DNA of 64,000 nucleotides. Origin: Euglena gracilis (taxonomy: Eukaryota > Euglenida > Euglenophyceae > Euglenales). The stretch spans positions 65,364,257-65,428,256 of the forward strand of contig CP154956.1 in assembly GCA_039621445.1 (NCBI GenBank), given 5' to 3'. Below the pieces are notes generated by a model, which did not search any database, had not been told where the DNA came from, and saw only the letters and a list, made by a program, of their open reading frames with translations. The translations under genes were made by a program, and so were the position numbers. Positions 36,324 through 48,671 of this stretch are shown piece after piece (the first letter of the stretch is position 1; each line of letters starts with the position of its first letter).

Positions 36324-39300
36324 ATGGACACCTCGGCTCACCCGCCGGGGCTGAAGAAGAAGCGCAGCAAGCGGAAGGCGGAGGCCGCGGAGCCCACCCC
36401 GCCGCCCACAGGCAAGCGGGCGAAGGCCGAAGCGAGCTCCGCTGCCGGGCCTCCCCTCTCTGTGACTCATGTATCCAGCATAGACATGGTGGGACCAGGG
36501 GTTTTCTTCAGCCGGAGGCCCCCCGGTCCAGTCAGCTTGCATCCCCCCCCCCAGCCAGCAGGATCCCCCCCCCGGGTCCGAAATGAAGTTGCGGCCCGAC
36601 GAAGCCAGGGTGGACCGAAGGTTTTTTTGACGCAAAGTGCCGAAATTTTTGGAAAGGGGGCAAAGATGACACAAAAAATATTTTTGAGGGTGCGTTGGGT
36701 TTTTGCACCTCCAAATTTTGGCGGAAAGACTCCAACCCGAACTTTGCCTTTGACATGACCTGTTTCTTTGCTTTTTTGGAGTACCAGCCGGGTCCAGCTG
36801 GCAGCCGGCAAGCCCCCCCCCCCCGGACACTGGGGGGTTGTCCCTGAAGGGACCCAATCCTCTTTTATTTTGTCCCACCATTGCATTTCTTTGGTTTGCA
36901 TCTTTACCTTCTCCCCAACGTTGCCAGGTGAGTGCGGCGACATTTCTCAAACCCTCCCATAAATGGACCCGTCTTTGGAGGGGACCCTCTCCCCCCGGCA
37001 GTTGGCAGGGGAGGCCCAACGCAGTGCACCCTCCTCCTCCTCGGCCCCTGCGCCCGCAGCGCGGAATGAAAGGAAGCCCCAGGTCCCTCCCCTTCCTGTG
37101 CATTTCCCACTAGGTCGGGAGGTTGGGTTTCCCACAAATTCGTGCCACAAATAATCACAAATAATCACGAACCAGCACGAATTTGGGGATTTTCCAAAAT
37201 CACGAATAATCACGAATGATCACGAATAATCACGAATTTCCACGAACAACCTGGAACAGTTTTTGTTCTCACTGCAGAACGTCTTCTTCAGAGAATGATG
37301 CCTCAATCAAGGAGCAATTTCATGAAAGGGAAACAAACGTGGAAACGGGGTGGAAATATGACAGCCCAGAAGCGTGCAAGGATGCCACAACGTCAGTCAT
37401 TGGCGTCACTTTTTGTTTACGACTTTGCTTCATGCTCAAGATTGTTGTCCAATCTCGGTGGTCAAAGAGCTTTGTTTTTTGATATTTCTGCCTTGGAGGT
37501 GATACACAAGTCAGATGAGGAGTGAGCATTGGTTTTCTGGGCAGGTTTAGTGAAAAACCGGGCGATTTTTGGGTAGTGCGAATAATCACAAATAATCACA
37601 AAATAATCACAAATAATCACGAATAATCACAAATAATCACAAATAATCACGAATAATCACGAATCAGAATGCCCCTAGCACGAATTTGTGGGAAACCCTG
37701 CAGTGGGCTGCCCCGGAGGCCGGCGTTCCGTTCCCGGCCCCACAGCAGGCTCCCGTGTCAGGGCCCCAGGGCGGTCCTTAAGGGACAGGAAAGTTTTTAT
37801 TTTTTATTTTCTTAAGGACCGCCCCCCCTTTCGGCCAAAGGGCCAGCCAAGAACAAGACTGGGACTTGAACAGGGTCCAAAATTAAAAAGTTCAAAGACA
37901 CATCTTTTGATGATTTGGGTGGATGGGCGATGGTCCAAGGACACCAGGAATCACTTTTTTCCCCGATGTCGACCTGTTCTTGCCGAAAAAATGCCCAATT
38001 TATTTTCCCATTTTCCGGTGGATTTTGCATTGAGTGTGCTGGGACAGCGGAGTTTTTTTTTTTAATTTGCTTAAGGACCGCCCTGCAGGGCCCACCACTC
38101 TCCGCCTCCTCCACAGCGCAAGGCCCCCAGCCCGCCAGCGGCCGCGGTGGAGGTCGCCCCCGCCCCGGTCACCGTGGCCGAGGAGGTGGAGGAGGAGGAC
38201 GGGCTGTACGTGCCGTTCGACGCGCCGAAGCCCGCCGCCCCGCCCGCCCCCGGCCCCGCCGCGGGGCAGAAGCCCAGCGTGGCGGACGCGAAGCGGGAGA
38301 AGTGGCTGAAGCGGCTGCAGCAGGAGAAGGTGTGTTGCGCCGCACTCTCTCCCCCGCTTCTCCCACTCTCGCCAAATTTGTCCACACCTTCCAAGGGTAC
38401 AGTGCTCATTTGTATCGGTGTGATAACATGGTGAAAATGTGAAAAGTCACATTTTTATGATTTCAGTTTTTTTAAAAAAATTTATTTGTTGTTGTTTTTA
38501 TTTACCCCCCCCCCCCTGCCTGCAGGGGCAGTGTTATTTTTGGGGGGATTCCAACTCCCCCCCCCCCCCATTAGACCCAGGTCTATTTTGGGGGGTGGAA
38601 GTCCTATGGGAGAGTCTGGGTTTTGGATTTTTGCTGAGAAATTTGGCAGGCCATCAGCAAAAAAAATGTCTCAAAATACCAAGCTCACAGTATGAAAAAT
38701 GGGTATTTTGCATGTTACCCATTTTTCACGTTGTAGAACAAATAATGGTCAGAAAACCACCCATTTGAGGGGCATTTTCACAGTTGTGATGGTCTGGTTT
38801 TTTATTTTTGTTAAATTTGGTTGTTATTTATTTTTATTTTGTTTATTTATTATTTATTTTTATTTATTATTATTCCACAGAAAATCCTGGAGGGTCTTAT
38901 TTTGGGGTGTCTAGTTTTTTGATCATGCGTCATTTCACTAAAAGAGGTGTTGATGTGTCGTAACACACCAACTGAGTTTCCAACGTTTTAGGGGGGACCT
39001 GAAGTGGACGATTTTGTGGTCCAGGTCGGTCCTTGAAAATTCCAAAAATATCACCCAAAAATTACGCCCACCACCATTGCGGTCTCCAGCAATGGACTTG
39101 AAAGTTTGGCTGGGTTTTGTTTGGGGTGTGTTTTTATTCATTTTGATGTTTCTGCTCAACTCATATTTCATGTTTGGAATTTTTGATGTGCTTTTTTTTC
39201 CCATTCCACAAAGGCGCACAAAGCTTACGCTGATGCTGAAGGCGATCTTCAGTTTAACCCAAGTCCCGTAGGAGACTATGTCGGGGCCCCATCAAGAGCA

Positions 39301-41891
39301 CATTTGGCTCCTGCATTTCTTTGGACATTTGGCTCCTTTCTGTTTTCGCAAACACCCACCAACATCGCAGGAGCTTCTCTGGACTTCTGCCGCACACATG
39401 ACTTCTGCCCACACCCGCCCACCCATTCCCACATCCACCCACCCACGTCCACACCCACTCACACACCCACCCACCCACACCCACCCATACCCACCCACCC
39501 ACACACCCCCACATTGCTCCCGCACAGGAGGTGGACGCCGCAGAGCAGGCCCGGGAGGCCGCTCCGGCCCCGCAGACTGCGGAGGGCTTCAAGCTGCTGC
39601 TGGCCTCCAACCCGAACAGCTCCTTTGCCTGGTGCCAGCCACGGCGCGACGGGCCCCCAACCCCCTCCGCTGGCTGTCAACTGAGTGCGCCCGGCCACGG
39701 GAGTCGGCGGGTGTTGGTCCCAGAGCGATGCGGGGCCCCCGCGCCGTGCACGCAGTTCATGGCGTTCTGGCTGGCCCGCGGGGAGGTGGCCAAGGCGCGG
39801 CAGGTCGCCGAGCTGGCACTGCAGACCATCAATTGCCGCGGCCAGCCCCCTGCTGGGACCGCCGCCACGGCAGGGCAGGCCGCTGTCGGCCTGCGGTCCT
39901 TGCCGTGGGGTGGGCAGTGGGCCGATAAGCCCTTCCCCCGGGGCCCCCCAAAGCCACCGGCAGCAGGGGGGTGGGCGGGAGGAGCAGGAGATCTACAACG
40001 TGTGGACGGCATTCCTCACCCTGGAGGAGAAGCACGGTACGCCCTGGGGGCTCGCTGGCATCCCCTTCCCGCAGCCTGAGGGGGAAAAAATGAGGTAGGG
40101 CTGGACCAGTGGAATGCGGCAGTCGGGACACGCAAACAATGCCGGGCAATCTGGGGTGTTCTGTGGCCTGTGGCATTGGGGCCAGGGATTTTTTAAAGGT
40201 TGAACCCCCTGGGGGTGCCCCCAAGCCAAGGGCTTTGAGGGTCCCCTGCCTTGGCCTTTGTTTTCGACCACATTGGGGGTTTGGCCCTGTTTTTTTTTTC
40301 CGGCTCAAAGCACCGAAAATTTTCTTGAATTGATTGCAAAATTCACCCCCAAGAAGTGGGCCTTTTGACCACCTGAAGACGTCTCCCTGGGTGGGTGGGG
40401 TGACCGGACCTGCTGGCCTTTTTAAAAAAAAACATCTTGTCAGGGGCAAACCTCATGCCTCTGCCCCACCCCATGCAGGCACACTGGAGAGCACCCACGC
40501 CGTCTTCCGGCGAGCCATTCGCGCAGGTCTGAGCCTGACCGGGCAGTCCATCCAATTCTGCCGAGCACTGTTGCGAAATGGCCTGGCACAATTGCACCGG
40601 AGCTTCCTCGGAGCTTGCAGCGGGAGCCGTCTCCAGTTGACGCCGGCTGCAGCGACTGCGGCGAGAGAGGCTCGCCCGAAGGCCCAGCCCTGGGCCCCAA
40701 AACGTGGACCAGGAGAAGCGGCTGTGGTACTTCATGGTGGACCTCATGTACAAGGGGGAGAAGTACGGCCGGGTGCACCACATGTACAAGGAGATGCTGC
40801 GCAAGTTCAACACCGACGTGGACGTGTGGGCCGCCTTCTACAGGTCTGCCCTGCACCGCCCGCGCCTGACTGATGAGCCCTCTTGCGGGGGAGGATGGGA
40901 GGAGGACGTGGCACCGTCGACAAAAAGCATCGTGACATCCATCATGGTGTCCAGGACGAAATTCGGGCAACAAACCCAAATTTTTACTGTAAACCCTTTT
41001 TACTGAAGTTTTCGACCGATGTCAGTTCCCCACATTTCCCACGCTTTCATGAAGCCTCAACTCAATGCGACCAAAAACAGCTGGAAAATGGTTGAACATG
41101 GCCGAAAATGGCAAAAAAAAAATGCATGAGTGTTGACAACCGTTGCCTGAATTTGTCAGTTTCCTCAGTGAAAAGCACCGGCAAAACATCTCAATACATG
41201 GAAAGAGGCAGTTGAATACCGAATTTTATCACAAGAGGTTTAAGTGGCCAAAAGAAAATTGATCAGGAGGATAACAATCTAGTTAGTGGAAGCAGGGTAA
41301 GGGGGTAACATGCACAATAATAAGAGGCCTTCCTTGGTATGTCCCACTGGCTGGACACGTCGTTCCAAAAGGCTCCCCCAAGGATGATAGGGTAGGCCAA
41401 ACCAGGCATGCTATGGGCGTGACCTGCAAAAAGCACTTCAGTACAAGTACCGAGAAGTGGGGGCTGTGGCACACCTCAAAGCAAGGGCGGTGCGACTGCA
41501 CAAAGGGAAAGTAAGGAGAAAACGCCAAGGGGGGGACGGGCAAAAAGGAAACAAAGCCATTCAAGCTGGTGCAGGGAGTTGGGTGGGAGGGGGGGGAGGG
41601 GGTAAGGTAGGGGATGGGGGTGGTGGGGGGGGGGTGGGAAAGGGGGGGGTGGGGAGAAGACCGGAAAAGAAGGGGTGGGTGTGAGGTGGGGGGCTGTTGG
41701 GGGTGGTGGGGGGGGGCGGGGGGTGGGAGGGGGGGGGAAGGGGGTGGGGGCAGGGGAGGGGGGGGGGTTGTGGGGGGGAAGGGGGGGTGCTGGTAGGGGG
41801 GGGGGGAGGGGGGGGGGGGGGTGGGGGTGGGCGGGGGGGGGAAGTGGGGGGGGGGGGAAGGGGGGGGGGGGGGGGGGGGAAGGGGGGGGGG

Positions 41892-41922
<31 letters not shown>

Positions 41923-41954
41923 AGGGGGTGTGGGGGGGGGGGGGGGGGGGGGGT

Positions 41955-41987
<33 letters not shown>

Positions 41988-42067
41988 GAGGGCAGGGGGG
42001 GGGGGGGGTGGAAGGGGGGGGGGAAATGGAGGGGGGGGGGGGGGGAAGGGGGGGGGAGTGGGGGGGT

Positions 42068-42101
<34 letters not shown>

Positions 42102-42106
42102 GGGGG

Positions 42107-42155
<49 letters not shown>

Positions 42156-42255
42156 GAGGTCGGGGGGATCGGGGGGGGAGGGGGAGGGGGGGGGGGCGGG
42201 GGGGGCGGGGGAGGGAGAGGGGGGGAGGGGGGGGGGATGGGGGGTGGGGGGGGGT

Positions 42256-42289
<34 letters not shown>

Positions 42290-43049
42290 GGTGGGGTGTG
42301 GGGGGGGGGTGTGGGTGGGGAAAATGGGGGAAAAGGTTTGGGGGGGGTGGGGTGGGGGGGGTTGGGGTGGGGGGTGGGGTAAAGTGAGGGGTGGGGGGGA
42401 GAGGGTGGTGGGTAGGTGTGGTTTTTGAGTGTGTTGCGTATGGACAAGGGGGGGGGGGGTGGGATGTTTGTGTTGGGTGTTTGTTGTTTGGGGGTGTTTG
42501 GGGGGCGGTGTAGTTTTTTTTGGGGGGGGGGTGGGGGGGGTGTGGGGATGGGTGTGTTTTTTTTTATTGGATTTTAGTTTTGTTGGGGTTGGTTTTTAGT
42601 GTGTGTTTTTTTTTTTTTGTTTTTGGTATGGTGGTGGGGGTAGTTTTTTTTGGGGTTTTTTTGATTTTTTTGATTTTTTTTGTTTTTGACCATACACACA
42701 CAAAGGAGAGAGAGAGGTGCATTCTATCATTTTTGGGCGTCCTAACCGAAAAAAAAGCCCAAAGGCATGCTTTTCAGTTCTTGGCACAAGGTCATACATT
42801 GAAAGGAAAAAGTAAAGTCAAAGTAAGAAAATATGCATCCGCCTTAATGAGTTGCAAATGGAGCTTTGCATTATTTTTTGTTGTGTTTGTTGGGAACCAA
42901 CAGGTCGAGTTCTGCAGGATGCTGGAGGCATTGATGTGAAGGGAGTGAAGGGAGGGTGTGTTGGGGGTGGCTGCCAATTCCACCTCGTGGGATTCATCCC
43001 CTCTGAGAATTCTGTTTTTTTTGTTCTTTTTTTGACAGACACACATACA

Positions 43050-43084
<35 letters not shown>

Positions 43085-46000
43085 GCATTCTATTCTATTT
43101 TTTTTTTTGCAAAATTTGGATCCGGAAGCCCCCTGGGGGGAGGTGGGTTGGTCAATGTGCACCAAAATGGGCAGGCAGGGGTATTTTTTTTCAACATTCA
43201 TTTTCAATCCCCCTGGGGGGGTCGGGGTTTGGGGGGGGGTAGTGCTGTAGCACCCCCCGGATTCAACAAAAATTCTGGCACAAAGTGCCAAAATACAGTG
43301 TGCCCAAAAAGTTTTTTTAACCTCTCGAGTTTTGTGGGTGGTTACTCAACCCCCAGCCCCAAAGCCTGTGTTAACCCATGGGTTGTGGTGATGGTGTGCA
43401 CATTAGCATGGTCCTCCCCTCACAGCAGCACCCCAGCCAGCTCTGCCACAGAGCTCTGTGCAATTCTTAGGCCAGTTGTTGAGAGCAAATGTTTTTCAAT
43501 TTGTGACCCTTTTTTTGCCATACAAACTGCAGCCCAAAGGGGCAAGGTGGTTAATACTGGGGTGGGTGGTGTATGGTCCCAGCTTTTTGGACAACGTATG
43601 ATGGCAACCCCTGTCAATGCTGGCTGTGGAGGCAGACCTCGTCAGAGTGACCAAATTGGGCTAAAACGGCCAAAAATGGACCAGTATCACACAATTTGGT
43701 CACCTTTACCTTTTTTTTCATACCTCGAGGGGGTATAAACGCTTTTTTGGCACACTGTATTTTTTGAAAAAAAATGATTCTGGGGGAATGGGGTTGAGGA
43801 GCCAGTTTTTTTGGGGGAACAGTTAGATAAAATAAATCTGCAAACCACAAAATTTTCGAGAAAAGGTCAAAGATGATAAGAACGAGGTCTTCAGTAGTTC
43901 CCCCCAAGGATTTCCAACCTGGGCAGTTGGGGTCCTGGGTCTCAAAATGAAGCCTGAGGTGTGCATCTGTACAGTGTGCATGCTACGACGTACCACCCCC
44001 CTCCCCAACGCAGGTGGTGTGTTAAGCTGCGGCGGGAGGACGAGCTGAAGCAGATTCCCCGCAAATAAAAAAAAAAAAAAAAAAAACAACAAAAAAATAA
44101 CAGCAAAAAAATTTCCATTGGTGCCCAAAAAGTTTTTTTTTACCTCTCGCGTTTTGTGGTGTTTACTAACCCCCAGGTGTCCCCAACGCCTGTGTTTAAA
44201 GTTTTTTTAATCTGGGATCAAGAGTTATAATAGCAAGCTCACGCAAAAAAAACAACACAGACAAAAAAAACAAATAAAAATAAAAAAAAAAACAAAAACA
44301 AAAAAAAAAAAAAAAAAATAAAAAAACAAAAAAAAAAATCACACATTTGTATCGTTTCGGCATCTTTCCGCATTTGAACCATCCGTCACAGAACCCTGAC
44401 AATTGTTTTGGGGAGGGGGACTCTGGGACGCCGTCCACAATGCAGCGAACGCTGCGTTTTGTGAACGTTTTTGGACACCAGAGGCTCATGGACCGCGGCC
44501 TCATTTGGCCCTCGTCTCACCCCACCGACCGCCGGCCTTTTGGCGCTGGAGAGCACCCCACCGCTGCCTCAGGGAGCAGCACATCAACATGATGACTCGC
44601 TTCGGGGGCATCGACATGAAGGAGGGCAACGTGGACCGCGGCCGCACCATCTTTGAGGGCCTCGTCGCGAAGTTCCCAAAGCGCGGCGACGTGTGGAGCG
44701 TGTACCTCGACATGGAGAAGGCCGTGATGAAGCGTGGCAAGGTGGGTGGCCAGCCCGTCCCCAGATGGGCGAAACCAAGAGGCACTTTGGGGTGGGGGGC
44801 AGTTCAAATCTCAATTACAGTAACGCGAGGCATGGCAAACCACGGATTTGTGGCACCACAGCTGAGATTTGCTGCCAGGGGAAACATGGATTGGGGTCAA
44901 TACATTGCAAATTGCTCATTGCACAATGAGGTTAGGGCCACAGTTGATTTGGCAGCCTCTTTGACAACTCTCTTACCCTCATTGTTCACTCTCAGTATGC
45001 CCAGTAAGAAAGCTGGATGCAAACATGGCATCCAAACCACCACCCTTGGTGCCCTTTTCAGGGGACGCCGAAGCAGCTGCGTGCCCTGTTTGAGCGGGTC
45101 ACCACCCTCAACTCCAACAGGGCAATGCAAGTGTCGGGCCGACCCCCCGCCTTTCCCAGCGCCAGAGTGTGTTGAGTAGAGATTCGAAAATGTTCACCCC
45201 CCGCACCGATTCATTCGCTGTCCCTTTCTTGCTTACTTTTGTTTCCGCTTACCCCCGCTGAGACCAGCAACACACACCTGGTTTCTTCTGTTCAGGGCCT
45301 CGTCCGTCCCCCCGCCCCCATATTGAGCGCCCTCCACCCCCCCTGATCGTGCATGACATGATGAAGATGAGCCCTCCTCCCCATGATGCGACCGCACGCA
45401 CCTCCCCAGTACCTACGACCCAAGACCGATGGCAAAGCAAACCACGCCCGACTGGGCGAACCAGGGCACTTTTGGGGGGAAAATTGCAAATGCTCATAAC
45501 CCATAGGAAACAGTTGTGGCAGCACAAACAGTACATCATTTTTCTGCAGTTGCCCAGTAGGCAGCTGATGCGACATCCAAAATTGGCTTCAATGCTGCGA
45601 GGACTGGCATCCACCCCCCACCACCCCTCCCGGGCTTTGAGTGGTCACCACCCCCGGAATGCACGTCTCCCCGCGCCAGACAAATGGCATTGTGATTACT
45701 CTGTCTGACGCGCAAAGCGGCTGGACACTGATCCGATGGGACGTTCTTTGCCTGGAGCGTGGCCGACCCGGTTTTCTGAAAAAAGTGATTGACTGTGTTT
45801 GGGAAAGTGAAATTACACCCCGCCCCCCTGGGTGGGTCGGCAACAAATTTGATGGGCTGGAGGTACTTTTTTTTTCCAGACAGCAGCCCCAGCCAGCCAG
45901 GCCGCTGTAGCCCTGACCCTCCCTGGTCTGGGCGTTGGGAAACCAGGATGAAATCATCTTTTTTTCAGAATCCCAAATTGATTTCTTTCCACCAGGTGCA

Positions 46001-46396
46001 GTGAATTTGGTTTTCATGCAAATCTAAACATAAAACGCAATCACACGCACATATGACATATATGGACATCAGGGGCCCCATTTCCCCATCATTTGTGCTT
46101 TCCCAGCCTTCTGAACGCGCCTGTGGTACAACAAAACAGCATCTCATCGGTGGTTCGTCGCGGCACTGACAGCCCTCTTGGCCCGGAACACACTGGTGGC
46201 ACCAGCCTGAGACTGCTTTCCCTTGTGGACGGAATGCACCACAGGTGCCCCACAACAACCTCGCACCGCCCCATTGCAGGGCTTCTTCACGCGGTATATG
46301 GAGTTTGAAAAGGAGTTCGGGACGGAGGCCACACAGAAGACGGTGCACGAGAAGGCGGTGCAGTACGTGGAGCAGAAGTGTGGTGGGGCGGTGTGA
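36324..46396 (+). CDS. Rrp5/PDCD11-like HAT-repeat protein (pre-rRNA processing)
   Basis: Rrp5 is a nucleolar factor needed for 18S and 5.8S rRNA maturation; its C-terminal HAT/TPR-like repeats bind the early small-subunit processome. Exons: 36324-36461 (ATG, Lys-rich PPGLKKKRSKRKAEAAE, probably nucleolar targeting), 38117-38329 (acidic EEVEEEDGLYVPFDAP, then SVADAKREKWLKRLQQEK), 39214-39267, 39528-~39632 (TAEGFKLLLASNPNSSFAW), 39756-~39834 (FMAFWLARGEVAKARQVAEL), 39974-40036 (REEQEIYNVWTAFLTLEEKH), 40479-40526, 40713-40843 (YGRVHHMYKEMLRKFN), possibly 44014-44053, 44573-44741 (TIFEGLVAKFPKRGDVWSVY), 45062-45130, 46280-46396 (FFTRYMEFEKEFGTEATQKT, stop TGA). The text matches the Rrp5 HAT region in order. 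No splice acceptor precedes the ATG, so the twelve S1 domains of usual Rrp5 appear absent. Junctions 39632/39756 and 40526/40713 are unresolved. Confidence 0.85.
37125..37700. mobile_element. AATAATCAC-repeat TIR element, family 4, intact copy
   Basis: A perfect 21-bp TIR: GGGTTTCCCACAAATTCG... at 37125-37145 and its exact inverse at 37678-37698, followed by TG. Tandem CACGAATAATCACAAATAATCAC words lie inside each end and a non-repetitive 300-bp centre lies between. No protein was recognised. The flanks do not show a convincing duplication. Confidence 0.72.
37767..38085. mobile_element. hAT-like MITE, family 1, copy B
   Basis: The same ends as 2930-3245 (CAGGGCGGTCCTTAAG / CTTAAGGACCGCCCTG). 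The exact 8-bp TSD CAGGGCCC lies on both sides (37759-37766 and 38086-38093). It is nearly identical to copy A along its length, implying recent movement. It ends 31 bp before the acceptor of Rrp5-like exon 38117. Confidence 0.9.
39400..39520. repeat. CCCACCCA/CACCCAC microsatellite
   Basis: Imperfect tandem CCCACCCACA words upstream of exon 39528. Apparent Pro-Thr-His reading frames are artefacts. Confidence 0.75.
39843..39973. mobile_element. Short CA...TG element within Rrp5-like HAT coding sequence (candidate introner)
   Basis: The ends CAGCCCCCTGCTG and CAGCAGGGGGGTG are near-inverse repeats. Removing this stretch with the preceding 8 bases joins ...LQTIN to WREEQEIYNVW in frame, the text expected from the Rrp5 HAT motif (TINxREE). 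The flanking octamers GCCGCGGC and GGCGGGAG are poorly matched, so the duplication is not proven. No GT occurs at the required donor position. Confidence 0.5.
41580..42420. repeat. About 850-bp G-tract (poly-G with A/T interruptions)
   Basis: Nearly pure G on the + strand, broken by single A or T bases, continuing G-rich to about 42560. It lies in an intron of the Rrp5-like gene and is transcribed as G-rich RNA. It would readily form G-quadruplexes. Long Gly/Trp and, on the other strand, Pro frames are artefacts. Exact run lengths may be assembly-sensitive. Confidence 0.9.
42430..44010 (+). other. Remainder of the long Rrp5-like intron
   Basis: T-rich text, a (GA)n microsatellite at about 43052-43081, and C/G-run repeats with GTGCCCAAAAAGTTTTTTTAACCTCTCG-like words that recur at about 43296 and 44123. 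Poly(A)-rich stretches lie at 44066-44105 and 44270-44340. One candidate short exon is near 44014 (WCVKLRREDELKQ). Confidence 0.4.

Positions 46397-48671
<2,275 letters not shown>

Noticed and set aside
37140-37690. CRISPR-like appearance of regularly recurring AATAATCAC words
   Set aside because: The units are contiguous, vary in length, have no unique spacers, and are bounded by transposon TIRs in a eukaryotic intron.
41476-42447. Gly/Trp-rich (+) and Pro-rich (-) frames of about 190-320 codons
   Set aside because: Artefacts of the G-tract; the content is homopolymer and lies in an intron of the Rrp5-like gene.
44540-44572. Alternative upstream extension LLALESTPPLPQ of the HAT exon at 44573
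   Set aside because: It resembles HAT text but is in a different frame from the following exon; joining it would need a frameshift, so I used the acceptor at 44572 instead.
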